Positions 16,934 through 25,196 of a stretch of DNA of 64,000 nucleotides are shown in pieces. Position 1 is the stretch's first letter, and each line of letters opens with the position of its first letter. Where the stretch lies: contig PYGH01000001.1 in assembly GCA_003014445.1 (NCBI GenBank), positions 434,001 to 498,000 of the forward strand, in the 5' to 3' direction. A program made the position numbers and the translations under genes. This DNA is from Fusobacterium naviforme. Its GTDB lineage: Bacteria > Bacillota > Clostridia > Lachnospirales > Lachnospiraceae. The notes beneath the pieces were generated by a model. That model was not told the DNA's origin. It saw nothing but the letters and a program-made list of their open reading frames with translations, and did no database searches.

Positions 16934-18091
16934 ATGGAATTTGCAGAGCTTTCATTCCTGTCAGTGCTGACGGACATGCTGTCAAAAGTATTCGATGCAG
17001 TGCTGGCTCCCGTCCTGAGAGATGTAGCACATATTTTGATTGCCACGCTGGGCAAACTGATCAGTGAGGCGTTTTCAAATTTTCTGATCAGAGCGTGGGT
17101 GATTCTCCTGAAGCTTGTTTATTTCCTTCAGCAGATATTTGACATCTTTTCCGGCTACAGCACGGTCAAACTCAGAGCTGTGCCGGATGTCTCAAGAGAA
17201 AGAAATCTGCTGGAGGTGTTTCTGGAGCTCGGAAGCATACAGTATTTTTTCCTGCTGCTTACTATGATCTGTGTGGTGGTCTGTCTTCTGACAACCATTG
17301 TTATGGTTGTTCGCTCCATGCATGATATGGTGATGGAGAACAAGCATCCCATCAGTGAGGTGCTGCGCCGGAGTATGAAGGCAAGTTTCACCTTTATGAT
17401 TATTCCGTTTACGCTGGTATTTATTCTTCAGACCGTCAAGTATGTTCCGTCGGTTATAGACCTTGCGTTCGGCAGAAATACCGGTCAGGCAGTCTCAGAC
17501 TCGCTGTTCATTACAGTGGCAGAGCCGGCGGCGAATAATGCAGAGGCAGTTCGTATGTTTTCTGCGGGACAGCATTATGAGAATATTGAGCTGCTGAGAA
17601 GCAGTTTTAATATAAAAAATATCAATTTCACCTTTGCCTTTGTGAGCAGCATACTCATGGCGCTGATTTTTCTGATCTGTATCATCCAGTTCATTCAGAG
17701 GCTGTTTGTTATTCTGTTTTTGTATCTGATCAGCCCGTTTTTTGTGGCCTTTATTCCTCTGGACGAGGGGCAGAAATTCCGGCGCTGGAAGGAGCTGTTT
17801 GTAGGCACTTTCCTTTCAGCCTACGGACCTATGATCGTGATGGAGCTGTATCTCATGGTGGTTCCGATGATTGTAAGCGGAAATGCGATACGCTTTGACA
17901 CGGGAAGTCAGCTCATGGATGTCTGTCTCAGGCTGTTTATCATTCTGGGGGGAGCCTGGGCGGTGTACCGCTCCAGAACTCTGATGCTGCAGCTGTTCGC
18001 ACCGGAGGCGGAGGCGATGACGCAGGGCGGGGGCTTTATTACCAATACACTGCGGAGAGCAAGATGGCGTCTGGCAAATCTGGGAAGATAG
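16934..18091 (+). CDS. VirB6-like polytopic T4SS channel protein 1
   Basis: 385 residues, start after a strong GGAGGG site. Six or more membrane helices follow an amphipathic N-terminus (SVLTDMLSKVFDAVLAPVLRD). The diagnostic segment is FLYLISPFFVAFIPLDEGQKFRRWKELFVGTFLSAYGP, shared with the next gene and with the VirB6/TrbL-like integral membrane proteins of Gram-positive integrative elements (Mbov_0396/CD0411 type). These proteins form the inner-membrane pore that passes substrates from VirD4/VirB4. It lies 26 bp after the Ig-like gene and 11 bp before its paralogue. Confidence 0.82.
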   Translation: MEFAELSFLSVLTDMLSKVFDAVLAPVLRDVAHILIATLGKLISEAFSNFLIRAWVILLKLVYFLQQIFDIFSGYSTVKLRAVPDVSRERNLLEVFLELGSIQYFFLLLTMICVVVCLLTTIVMVVRSMHDMVMENKHPISEVLRRSMKASFTFMIIPFTLVFILQTVKYVPSVIDLAFGRNTGQAVSDSLFITVAEPAANNAEAVRMFSAGQHYENIELLRSSFNIKNINFTFAFVSSILMALIFLICIIQFIQRLFVILFLYLISPFFVAFIPLDEGQKFRRWKELFVGTFLSAYGPMIVMELYLMVVPMIVSGNAIRFDTGSQLMDVCLRLFIILGGAWAVYRSRTLMLQLFAPEAEAMTQGGGFITNTLRRARWRLANLGR

Positions 18092-18102
18092 GGGGATGAG
18101 AC

Positions 18103-19662
18103 ATGGAATACGCATACATGGGACTTTTTTCTGCGATTTTCAACTGGATATTTGATAAAATACTCTCCCCGGTTCTGAACTTTATTTCGGGTTTGCTGGA
18201 AACTGTGCTGAGCTGGATCTTCAACAATGTACTGGGGCCGCTGCTGCAGGCTGTGCTGTGGCCGATTATCGAAGGAACCATCAAACTGATTCTCGAGGTT
18301 TTGAGCGGAGTCCTTTACTCCATTTTTGCGGATCTTCTGGTGCTGATCAATTCCATGCAGAATGCCTTTGATTTTTTCAGCGGCGTGAAGGAGGTAACGG
18401 TACAGCAGGCAAATGGCGGGAGTTACAGAGCCACGCTCCTTATGGCGCTGTTCCGACAGCCTGCGGTGCAGAAGGCATTTCTGATTATTCTTATTTTCAG
18501 CATTTTTCTCTGCCTGACACTCTCCGTGCTTGCTGTGGCAAGGGCAAGTGTGGATATGGACGGAGAGCGGCACAGGAATGTTTCCAGAGTTATGAAATCT
18601 ACGGCTGAGGCGGTATTCCGCTTTTTGCTGATTCAGTTCAGCTGCCTGTTCGTTCTGTTGCTTGGCGGAGCGGTGCTGAATGCAGTCAAGGTGGCAAATC
18701 AGTACAGCGTAATACAGGAGATCGGCGGAAATGAGAAGGCGGATATCCGGATTTCCAATATTCTGTTTGTCATAAGCTCATTGGACGCGGCAAAGCCGGG
18801 CACTCCGGACAGAAATTTATCCGATCTGAATAAAGAAGGCAGCAGTGCGGAGGCAATCAGCATTCTCAGCGGGAACAGAGGAAAGTTTTACCGCGGGCTG
18901 CTGGATCCGACAAAAAAGAGTGATGTGGAGCCATACTTCAAGCTGTCAAAAATTGATTATCTGATCGGTTATGGAATGGGCCTGTTCTTTGTCATTGTCC
19001 TTGGGGTAGCATTGTGCAAATTTATGACAAGAATCTTTGAAGTCCTGCTGCTGTTTATTGTGTCTCCGTTTTTTGTCGCCATGATGCCTCTGGACGACGG
19101 AGAAAAGCTAAGAGGCTGGCAGGATCTGTTTGTAGGAAAGATTTTTTCGGGCTACGGTATGGTCATTGCCATGCAGATATACCTGATTCTATGCCCCTAT
19201 GTCATGAGCGGGAACGTGATTTTCGGAAAGACCTCCGCGGAGGGAGATTATCTGATTAAGCTGCTTTTTATTGCCGGGGGAGCCTTTGCCATCCTGAAGG
19301 CCGGCTCGACGATGACCAGTCTCATGAGCCAGGCGGCAGGCATGCGGGAGATGGAAACCGGTATGGTGACACAAAGCATGCTGAGCGGTGCGGGCGCTTA
19401 TGTCGGAAGAAGCGCGATGCGGGCGGCGGGTTCGGCTTTTCGCGGGTACTCCGGAAAGAAGCAGAGCACAGCGGCGCAGCAGACAGGCACACACACGGCA
19501 GAGCATGGAATGCAGACAGGGCAGCGCTTTGACGGAGGTCCTGCGGTGAGTGGCAGCAGCGGCGGAAGATTTGACGGGAGAGTGCGCGGAGGTCATATCG
19601 GCGAAAGATCTGCAGGAGAACCCCGCAGCAGTACAGCAAAGGAGCGGAGAAATTCCGTATGA
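18103..19662 (+). CDS. VirB6-like polytopic T4SS channel protein 2
   Basis: 519 residues, paralogous to the preceding protein over the membrane region: LLLFIVSPFFVAMMPLDDGEKLRGWQDLFVGKIFSGYG matches its neighbour closely. It differs by a longer central loop and by a C-terminal extension of about 110 residues that is hydrophilic, Ser/Gly/Gln/Arg-rich and apparently disordered (after GAYVGRSAMRAAGSAFRGYSG). Two different VirB6 subunits in tandem suggest a hetero-oligomeric pore. The stop overlaps the VirB4 start. Confidence 0.82.
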   Translation: MEYAYMGLFSAIFNWIFDKILSPVLNFISGLLETVLSWIFNNVLGPLLQAVLWPIIEGTIKLILEVLSGVLYSIFADLLVLINSMQNAFDFFSGVKEVTVQQANGGSYRATLLMALFRQPAVQKAFLIILIFSIFLCLTLSVLAVARASVDMDGERHRNVSRVMKSTAEAVFRFLLIQFSCLFVLLLGGAVLNAVKVANQYSVIQEIGGNEKADIRISNILFVISSLDAAKPGTPDRNLSDLNKEGSSAEAISILSGNRGKFYRGLLDPTKKSDVEPYFKLSKIDYLIGYGMGLFFVIVLGVALCKFMTRIFEVLLLFIVSPFFVAMMPLDDGEKLRGWQDLFVGKIFSGYGMVIAMQIYLILCPYVMSGNVIFGKTSAEGDYLIKLLFIAGGAFAILKAGSTMTSLMSQAAGMREMETGMVTQSMLSGAGAYVGRSAMRAAGSAFRGYSGKKQSTAAQQTGTHTAEHGMQTGQRFDGGPAVSGSSGGRFDGRVRGGHIGERSAGEPRSSTAKERRNSV

Positions 19663-22379
19663 GAATCATACCAAAACGAACCAAAGTAAGAATGGAGCTT
19701 TTCAAGGGAATAGAGCTGCCGGATGTTCTGGTAGGAGCGGTGGGCTTCGGGCTCAGCATCTCCTTTCTGGTTTCCAATATCCCCTTTGCCTTTGTACCGG
19801 CGTTGATTATTTCTCTGATTACGGTGCTGCTCATTATGCCGATCGAGGATGATAAGGGCTATCTGATGCTCTATTATGTTCTGAAATATCTTGGCAGGCA
19901 GAAGGTGTTTAAGAAGCGGGACGGCGCAGGGGAGAGCGGAGACAGGAAAAAGACCGCGGCCTTTACCATCGAGGACATCACGCCCTTTACCGGCATCCGG
20001 GACATTTATATTGAATACGGCACACAGTATTATGCGACCGTAATTCAGATCCCCTCTGTAGAATTTCGGTTTTTCAGCGAGGCCAGGCAGAATGCGCTGA
20101 TTGATCGCTGTCTGGGAGCCATTCTCCGCATGTCTGCAATGGGGGAGACTATCGACCTTGTCAAGCTGGATCGACCGTTTATTTATGATGAGCTTGTAGC
20201 TGCCGAGCGTCAGAAAGCGGAGGAGCTGAAGGAGGCTTATCTGAACGGGATGATTTCCGAGGAGGAGCTGACCGTCCGGGTGGGCATCGTAAATGACCGG
20301 ATCGCTCAGATCAATGCCATGAATTTCAAGGAAAAGATATACCGCCCCATGCATTATCTCATGTTCATTGATAAGGATCGGGATCTGATCCGGGAGCAGG
20401 CGCTTACCGCCATTTCCATGTTTGAGGCGAACGGGATGCAGAGCAGGCTCCTCAAGGAGAAGGAACTCGTGGTTTTCCTGAGATATAACTATGGCAGCGG
20501 CTTTGATGAGCGTGAGGCAGAGAGCCTGACACCGGAGGAATATCTGGACTGGATTCTTCCGAAACGGATAGAGATGAGGTCCAGAACTGTGAAATACGAT
20601 GATCTGATCACACACACGCTGCGTGTCAGAGACTATCCGCTTCTGGTGGGCAATGCCTGGGGTGCAGGCTTCATGAACCGCCTGGGAACCAAGGTCGTTG
20701 TAAAGATGACGCCGGTGGAACGCTACAAGGCGATTCGGCAGATCGACCGCTCGATTGATGAGCTCAGGGAACAGCGGAGCAATACAGGGAAAACCTCCCG
20801 GATGATGGAGCTGGATACACATGTGGATACCCTGTCAGAGGTGCTCTCACTTTTACAGGGGGAGAATGAAGTGCTGTTCAATGTCAACACCTTCGTGCAG
20901 GTTAACGACTATGAGTACTCGGAGCAGATGGCCAGGGCAGGCGGAAGGCTGAAGTATCGCTCACCCTTTAAAAAGACTATCCGGAGAGAGATGTCGGAGG
21001 GAGGTTTCAAGGTAACGGATCTTCTGCTGCAACAGTTTGAGGGCTACAGCTCCGCACAGCTCTCCGGCTACGATGCGTTTCAGAGATACCAGCGGGGCAT
21101 TCATTCCGGGTCTGTGGCGGCGGCATTTCCATATGTCTATAAGAGCCTTTATGATGAAGGCGGAATTTTTATCGGACATTCCGGCGGCGTGCCGGTGTTT
21201 ATAAATTTCTTCCAGCGTGACAAAGAGAGAGTCAACAGTAACACTGTCATTATAGGAAAATCCGGTTCCGGAAAATCCTATGCCACCAAGAGCATACTGG
21301 CACAGCTCGCGGCAGAAAATTCAAGGATCTTTATTCTGGATCCGGAGAATGAGTACAGCAGAATGGCAAAAGAGCTGAACGGAAAGGTGATAGATGTCGG
21401 TTCCGCAAAGCAGGGAAGACTGAATCCGTTCCATATCATTACCGGGCTCTCGGATGATGAGAAGGATGCTGAGCTGGGAGAGAAGGCTGCGAAGATGAAC
21501 AGCTTCACGACACATTTGCAGTTTTTAGAAGAATTTTACAAACAGATCCTTCCCGGGATCAGCCCGGATGCGCTGGAATATCTGAATAATATCACCATTC
21601 GCATGTATGAGGAGAAAGGAATAGACAACGATGCAGATCTGTCGGTTCTGCTGCCGGAAGATTACCCAACCTTTGATGATTTATATGACAAGATTCTGAA
21701 TGACTTTCAGCTGACAAGCGGAGAATACAGCAAGAACAATCTGCGGATACTGCTGAATTATATATCAAAATTTGCCAGCGGAGGAAGAGACAGCACGCTC
21801 TGGAATGGAAAAGCCAGCATCTCCACAAAGGAGAATTTTGTGGTGTTTGATTTTCAGTCGCTGCTTGCAAATAAAAATAATACCATTGCCAATGCCCAGA
21901 TGCTTCTGGTGCTGAAATGGCTGGATAACGAGATCATCAAGAACCGCGATTATAATATCCGGTATCATGCGAGCAGAAAAATAGTCATTGTGATTGATGA
22001 GGCGCATGTATTCATAGATCAGAAATATCCCATAGCGCTTGATTTCATGTTTCAGCTGGCAAAGCGCATCCGAAAATATAACGGCATGCAGGTGGTAATC
22101 ACGCAGAATATTAAAGACTTTGTAGGAACAGAGGAGCTTGCGCGGAAGTCGACGGCAATCATCAACGCGTCTCAGTACTCCTTCATCTTTGCTCTGGCGC
22201 CGAACGACATGCAGGACTTGGTAAAGCTCTACGAAAATGCCGGCGCGATCAATGAGTCGGAGCAGGAGGATATCGTGAATGCAGGGCGGGGGAAGGCGTT
22301 TGTAATTACCACACCTACAGAGCGAAGCAATGTGGAAATACAGGCAGGGAACGGCATTGAAGAGCTGTTTACCATGTAG
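19659..22379 (+). CDS. virB4: PrgI-VirB4 fusion, T4SS ATPase
   Basis: 906 residues. Residues 1-85 are a PrgI/VirB3-like module with two membrane helices (KGIELPDVLVGAVGFGLSI and AFVPALIISLITVLLIM), fused to a VirB4/TraE ATPase. The VirB4 N-domain starts near FTGIRDIYIEYGTQYYATVIQI. Walker A is GKSGSGKSY (about 533-541), Walker B VIVIDEAH (about 776-784), followed by QLAKRIRKYNGMQVVITQNIKDF. VirB4 energises assembly of the machine and extrusion of pilin and cargo. Its presence with VirD4, VirB6-like and VirB2-like proteins defines the locus as a T4SS. Confidence 0.93.
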   Translation: MRIIPKRTKVRMELFKGIELPDVLVGAVGFGLSISFLVSNIPFAFVPALIISLITVLLIMPIEDDKGYLMLYYVLKYLGRQKVFKKRDGAGESGDRKKTAAFTIEDITPFTGIRDIYIEYGTQYYATVIQIPSVEFRFFSEARQNALIDRCLGAILRMSAMGETIDLVKLDRPFIYDELVAAERQKAEELKEAYLNGMISEEELTVRVGIVNDRIAQINAMNFKEKIYRPMHYLMFIDKDRDLIREQALTAISMFEANGMQSRLLKEKELVVFLRYNYGSGFDEREAESLTPEEYLDWILPKRIEMRSRTVKYDDLITHTLRVRDYPLLVGNAWGAGFMNRLGTKVVVKMTPVERYKAIRQIDRSIDELREQRSNTGKTSRMMELDTHVDTLSEVLSLLQGENEVLFNVNTFVQVNDYEYSEQMARAGGRLKYRSPFKKTIRREMSEGGFKVTDLLLQQFEGYSSAQLSGYDAFQRYQRGIHSGSVAAAFPYVYKSLYDEGGIFIGHSGGVPVFINFFQRDKERVNSNTVIIGKSGSGKSYATKSILAQLAAENSRIFILDPENEYSRMAKELNGKVIDVGSAKQGRLNPFHIITGLSDDEKDAELGEKAAKMNSFTTHLQFLEEFYKQILPGISPDALEYLNNITIRMYEEKGIDNDADLSVLLPEDYPTFDDLYDKILNDFQLTSGEYSKNNLRILLNYISKFASGGRDSTLWNGKASISTKENFVVFDFQSLLANKNNTIANAQMLLVLKWLDNEIIKNRDYNIRYHASRKIVIVIDEAHVFIDQKYPIALDFMFQLAKRIRKYNGMQVVITQNIKDFVGTEELARKSTAIINASQYSFIFALAPNDMQDLVKLYENAGAINESEQEDIVNAGRGKAFVITTPTERSNVEIQAGNGIEELFTM

Positions 22380-22389
22380 GAGGAGGCAG

Positions 22390-23166
22390 ATGAAAAAAGC
22401 ATTTAGAGGAGTGGCGGCGGCTCTCACAGTGGGGCTTGCTCTGTTCTGGCTTGCAGGCTGTACACGGGGGAGCAAAGGGGAAGAAAAAGCGGAGCTTCCT
22501 GCACAGGTCACATCAGGTGTTCTGACTGTGGGGATTATTGACGGGGGCGATCGCTTTGCGGAGAAAAAGGATGGAGGATTTTCGGGGATAGAGGCGGAAA
22601 TTGCGAGAAAGCTGGCGGATGACTTGGAGCTTGAGCTGCGATTTGTAGAGGCAGAGGATCAGGAAATGCTGCTCAAATTCCTCGATGAGAAGAAGATTGA
22701 TTTCGCGGCGGGCAGATTTTCGGAGGAAGCAGAGCGTGCAGAGCGCTACATCTCCACGAGAAACTACGGAAAGGGCGGCTACTTTCTGCTGCTTCCCAGG
22801 TACTGCTATATTGACAATCTTGCGGGATTGGAGGGGCAGAGCGTCGGCGTTTCCGGACAGGTGAAGCGACTGGCAGAAATTGCGTTCCAGGATCGGCTGA
22901 TGATAAAGGAATATGAGGATATTCAGCGCATGCCGGGAGATCTTGGAGAAAATCTGATCCGTGCGGGGATACTCACAGAGCGTGAAGCGCTGGAAATGCT
23001 GCAGAATGGAAAATATGAGGTACAGGTACAGGAGATCCTGAATACACCCAAGGAGGGCTATGTATATGTGCTGAACAAGGGAAATGAGGTTCTGGGGATG
23101 AAATTGAACGAAACCATCGAGCATTATCTGGATTGGCAGGCACGGCCGACGGGGGATGGAACATGA
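22390..23166 (+). CDS. Solute-binding-protein-like lipoprotein in the T4SS operon
   Basis: 258 residues from the ATG after GTAGGAGGAGGCAG. The signal peptide ends in lipobox LAGC. The mature part looks like a family 3 extracellular solute-binding domain: GVLTVGIIDGG…DGGFSGIEAEIARKLADDLELELRFVE…LLKFLDEKKIDFAAGRFS…ERYISTRNYGKGGYFLLLP…LEGQSVGVSGQ. No ABC permease or ATPase is nearby; instead it sits between VirB4 and a motif-bearing small protein. A role as surface sensor or as structural subunit derived from a binding protein is inferred. The overlap with the next gene (ATGA) shows coupling. Confidence 0.8.
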   Translation: MKKAFRGVAAALTVGLALFWLAGCTRGSKGEEKAELPAQVTSGVLTVGIIDGGDRFAEKKDGGFSGIEAEIARKLADDLELELRFVEAEDQEMLLKFLDEKKIDFAAGRFSEEAERAERYISTRNYGKGGYFLLLPRYCYIDNLAGLEGQSVGVSGQVKRLAEIAFQDRLMIKEYEDIQRMPGDLGENLIRAGILTEREALEMLQNGKYEVQVQEILNTPKEGYVYVLNKGNEVLGMKLNETIEHYLDWQARPTGDGT

Positions 23167-23447
23167 GATATTTTGACAGTCCGAAGAACAGGGCGCTGTG
23201 GGAGCGGGAGATGAAGGAGCTTCGAGCGGAACGGGAAAGACGGGAGCAGAAAGGATTTGTCCCGGAAGCAGCGGAGCAGAAAGTGCGCGAGGTGAAAAAC
23301 GTGTACCGAAGAAAAATCAGCCTTAAAGAGCTGGAGCGTCAGGAACTGGCTGTTTCGGGGAAAAGCCGCGAGCACACTTCGGTTCGTATGAGAACGCAGA
23401 TGAAGAAACGTGAAAAAGCGATGCCGACACCGCATCGCAGCCTGTGA
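23163..23447 (+). CDS. 94-residue basic protein with the shared C-terminal motif
   Basis: Start overlaps the preceding stop (ATGA) after GGGGGATGG. No signal peptide or membrane helix. The N-terminal half is a charged helix, likely coiled coil (NRALWEREMKELRAERERREQ). Then comes YRRKISLKELERQEL, with K-I-S-L starting 44 residues from the end, followed by a strongly basic tail (MRTQMKKREKAMPTPHRSL). The motif and its spacing match the proteins at 3340, 9323 and 9698. Here it lies within the structural operon, so it could be a small cargo, an adaptor for the VirD4 ATPase, or a regulator. Confidence 0.7.
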   Translation: MRYFDSPKNRALWEREMKELRAERERREQKGFVPEAAEQKVREVKNVYRRKISLKELERQELAVSGKSREHTSVRMRTQMKKREKAMPTPHRSL

Positions 23448-24691
23448 TGCGTCGATTGTGCGGACTGTTTCTTTCGTCCATGCTGCTCTGTGCAGTCATA
23501 CAGCTTCCGGTATGCGCGGCTGTGCTGCCGAGTACAGAGGTGGCGGAGGATGTGGGAAACGGATATCGTTTTGAGATTCCGGGCATTGGCGGCTTCAGCG
23601 CAAATGGAAAAAATGGAGAGACCATGTCCGTCGGTGTCATCACTCTGGATCAGGGGCTGCAAGCACAGCTCTACAGGGATGGAGAGGCGGCAGTCTTTCA
23701 GAACGGCATGGCCATTACGGAAAACGGAGTCTATGAGCTGAGGGTCTTCAGGGAGACGCAGGGTACACCGGAAGATTTCGGCATCTACCGCTTTCAGATT
23801 GAAAACAACTATGCAGACATAGGAGCGGGGGGCCGGGCGGAGATCCGGCTGGTGGAAAACCCGGAGATGATTCCGGAATATCTTCCGGAACGCGGAATGT
23901 ATCGTTACAGCTTCCGCTCAGGAAGGTATTTTGACACATCGGTTCCCGTGGGCGGGTGGAGCTCGAACCAGATCAGGCTGATCCTCGGCAAGGGAGTCAA
24001 TCTGTATTCTGCCCGCAGAGACGGAGAACTGACAGTGCCGGAGGAAAGTATGGTCTTCCGGGAATATGGCAGCTATGAGATCGGCGTGCGGAGCAATGAG
24101 CTTGGATTCGAGGGAGAGGAGAGCTATAAAGAGGATATTGTATTTCGCCTTTTCCAAAGAGACAAAGCAGTACAATATGACAGCATCAGCGCCCCTCTTG
24201 GTTTTATAATTCACAGCTGTACGCTGAATGGCGAGAGGCAGGAGCTGTCGGGCGCTACGGTGCAGGAGCTCCGCGGAGACGGGGAATATCGTGTGGAGTT
24301 TCTCAAGTCTCCGCTTTCCGAGGGCGAGGCGCCGCACCTGTACACGGTGGAATTCATGAGAGACACCACACCGCCGGAGCTGCACTTTTCCGAGGATATT
24401 TACAGCGGCACAGTCCGGAAAAACCTGCACTTCAGCTGTGAGGAGACAGATGCAGAAATACATATTTTTAAAAATTATCAGCGTGTTGTCGCTACGGGCG
24501 GAAACATCTCACAGAACGGAAGCTATCGGCTTCTGGTGAGCGACCGCTACGGAAATCAAAGAGAATATCGGTTTTTAATGCAGAAAACGGTGAAGCTTTT
24601 CACCCCGGCATTGATTGTAATTCCGCTGCTGCTGCTGGTAGGCTGCGTAATGATTGCAGTTTACTGGAAAAGGCACATGAGGGTTTTATAA
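23444..24691 (+). CDS. Second secreted Ig-like protein with C-terminal membrane anchor
   Basis: 415 residues, start GTG/ATG overlapping the previous stop. Signal peptide MRRLCGLFLSSMLLCAVIQLPVCAA, then Ig-like beta-rich segments (GLQAQLYRDGEAAVFQNGMAI, GVNLYSARRDGELTVPEESMV, NISQNGSYRLLVSDRYGNQREYRF), then a membrane helix (LIVIPLLLLVGCVMIAVYW) and basic tail. The last Ig unit closely matches that of the protein at 15148 (GSYR(I/L)LV.D..GN..EY.F), so the two are paralogues. Probable envelope scaffold of the secretion apparatus. Confidence 0.75.
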   Translation: MMRRLCGLFLSSMLLCAVIQLPVCAAVLPSTEVAEDVGNGYRFEIPGIGGFSANGKNGETMSVGVITLDQGLQAQLYRDGEAAVFQNGMAITENGVYELRVFRETQGTPEDFGIYRFQIENNYADIGAGGRAEIRLVENPEMIPEYLPERGMYRYSFRSGRYFDTSVPVGGWSSNQIRLILGKGVNLYSARRDGELTVPEESMVFREYGSYEIGVRSNELGFEGEESYKEDIVFRLFQRDKAVQYDSISAPLGFIIHSCTLNGERQELSGATVQELRGDGEYRVEFLKSPLSEGEAPHLYTVEFMRDTTPPELHFSEDIYSGTVRKNLHFSCEETDAEIHIFKNYQRVVATGGNISQNGSYRLLVSDRYGNQREYRFLMQKTVKLFTPALIVIPLLLLVGCVMIAVYWKRHMRVL

Positions 24692-24720
24692 TACACATTT
24701 TATTTATTGGAGGAAAAGAT

Positions 24721-25065
24721 ATGTTGACAAATGTATTACTGACAGCGACCGGTGGAACAAATGTATTTAAGAGTGCGGCAGAGCCGATCGTAGCTCTGGT
24801 GCTGATGATGCGTGGACCTCTGATTGCAATTGTAGCATCAATCGGAACGATTTACTGTATTTTTCTGGGGGCCAAGCTTGCAAAGGCGGAGGAGCCGCAG
24901 GAGAGAGAAAAGGCCAAGCAGGCATTAAAGAACGCCATTGTGGGCTTCGTGCTGATCTTTGTTCTGATTGTGGCAATTTCGGTGATGGTTGACCCGCTGA
25001 CCAAGTGGATGGACAGCTATGTCAAATCCACTAATTTTTCTAATCTTACGAATGGTTCCAAGTAA
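24721..25065 (+). CDS. VirB2/Maff2-like pilin subunit
   Basis: 114 residues, two hydrophobic helices (about 24-52 and 72-98) joined by a short charged loop (AKAEEPQEREKAKQALK). This is the layout of VirB2-type pilins and of the small Maff2 membrane proteins of Firmicutes conjugation loci. The ribosome binding site TTGGAGG is the strongest of the operon, as expected for a structural subunit needed in many copies. A perfect hairpin follows. It would form the extracellular filament or inner channel lining. Confidence 0.75.
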   Translation: MLTNVLLTATGGTNVFKSAAEPIVALVLMMRGPLIAIVASIGTIYCIFLGAKLAKAEEPQEREKAKQALKNAIVGFVLIFVLIVAISVMVDPLTKWMDSYVKSTNFSNLTNGSK

Positions 25066-25083
25066 GATAAAGAGAGAACACAG

Positions 25084-25118
25084 CTATGGGCTGCGGCAGA
25101 GAACTCCGCAGCCCATAG
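25084..25118 (+). terminator. Perfect hairpin after the pilin gene
   Basis: A 13-bp perfect stem (25084-25096 with 25106-25118) and 9-nt loop lie 18 bp after the pilin stop. No T-run follows, so it may act as a 3' stabiliser or partial terminator that raises pilin expression over downstream genes. Confidence 0.55.
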
Positions 25119-25196
25119 TGTTAAACGGCATCTGAGATGTGCAGAGACAAAATAGCCGATGAGGTTTTGCGGGAGACAGGAAAGGTGGTGCAGACA

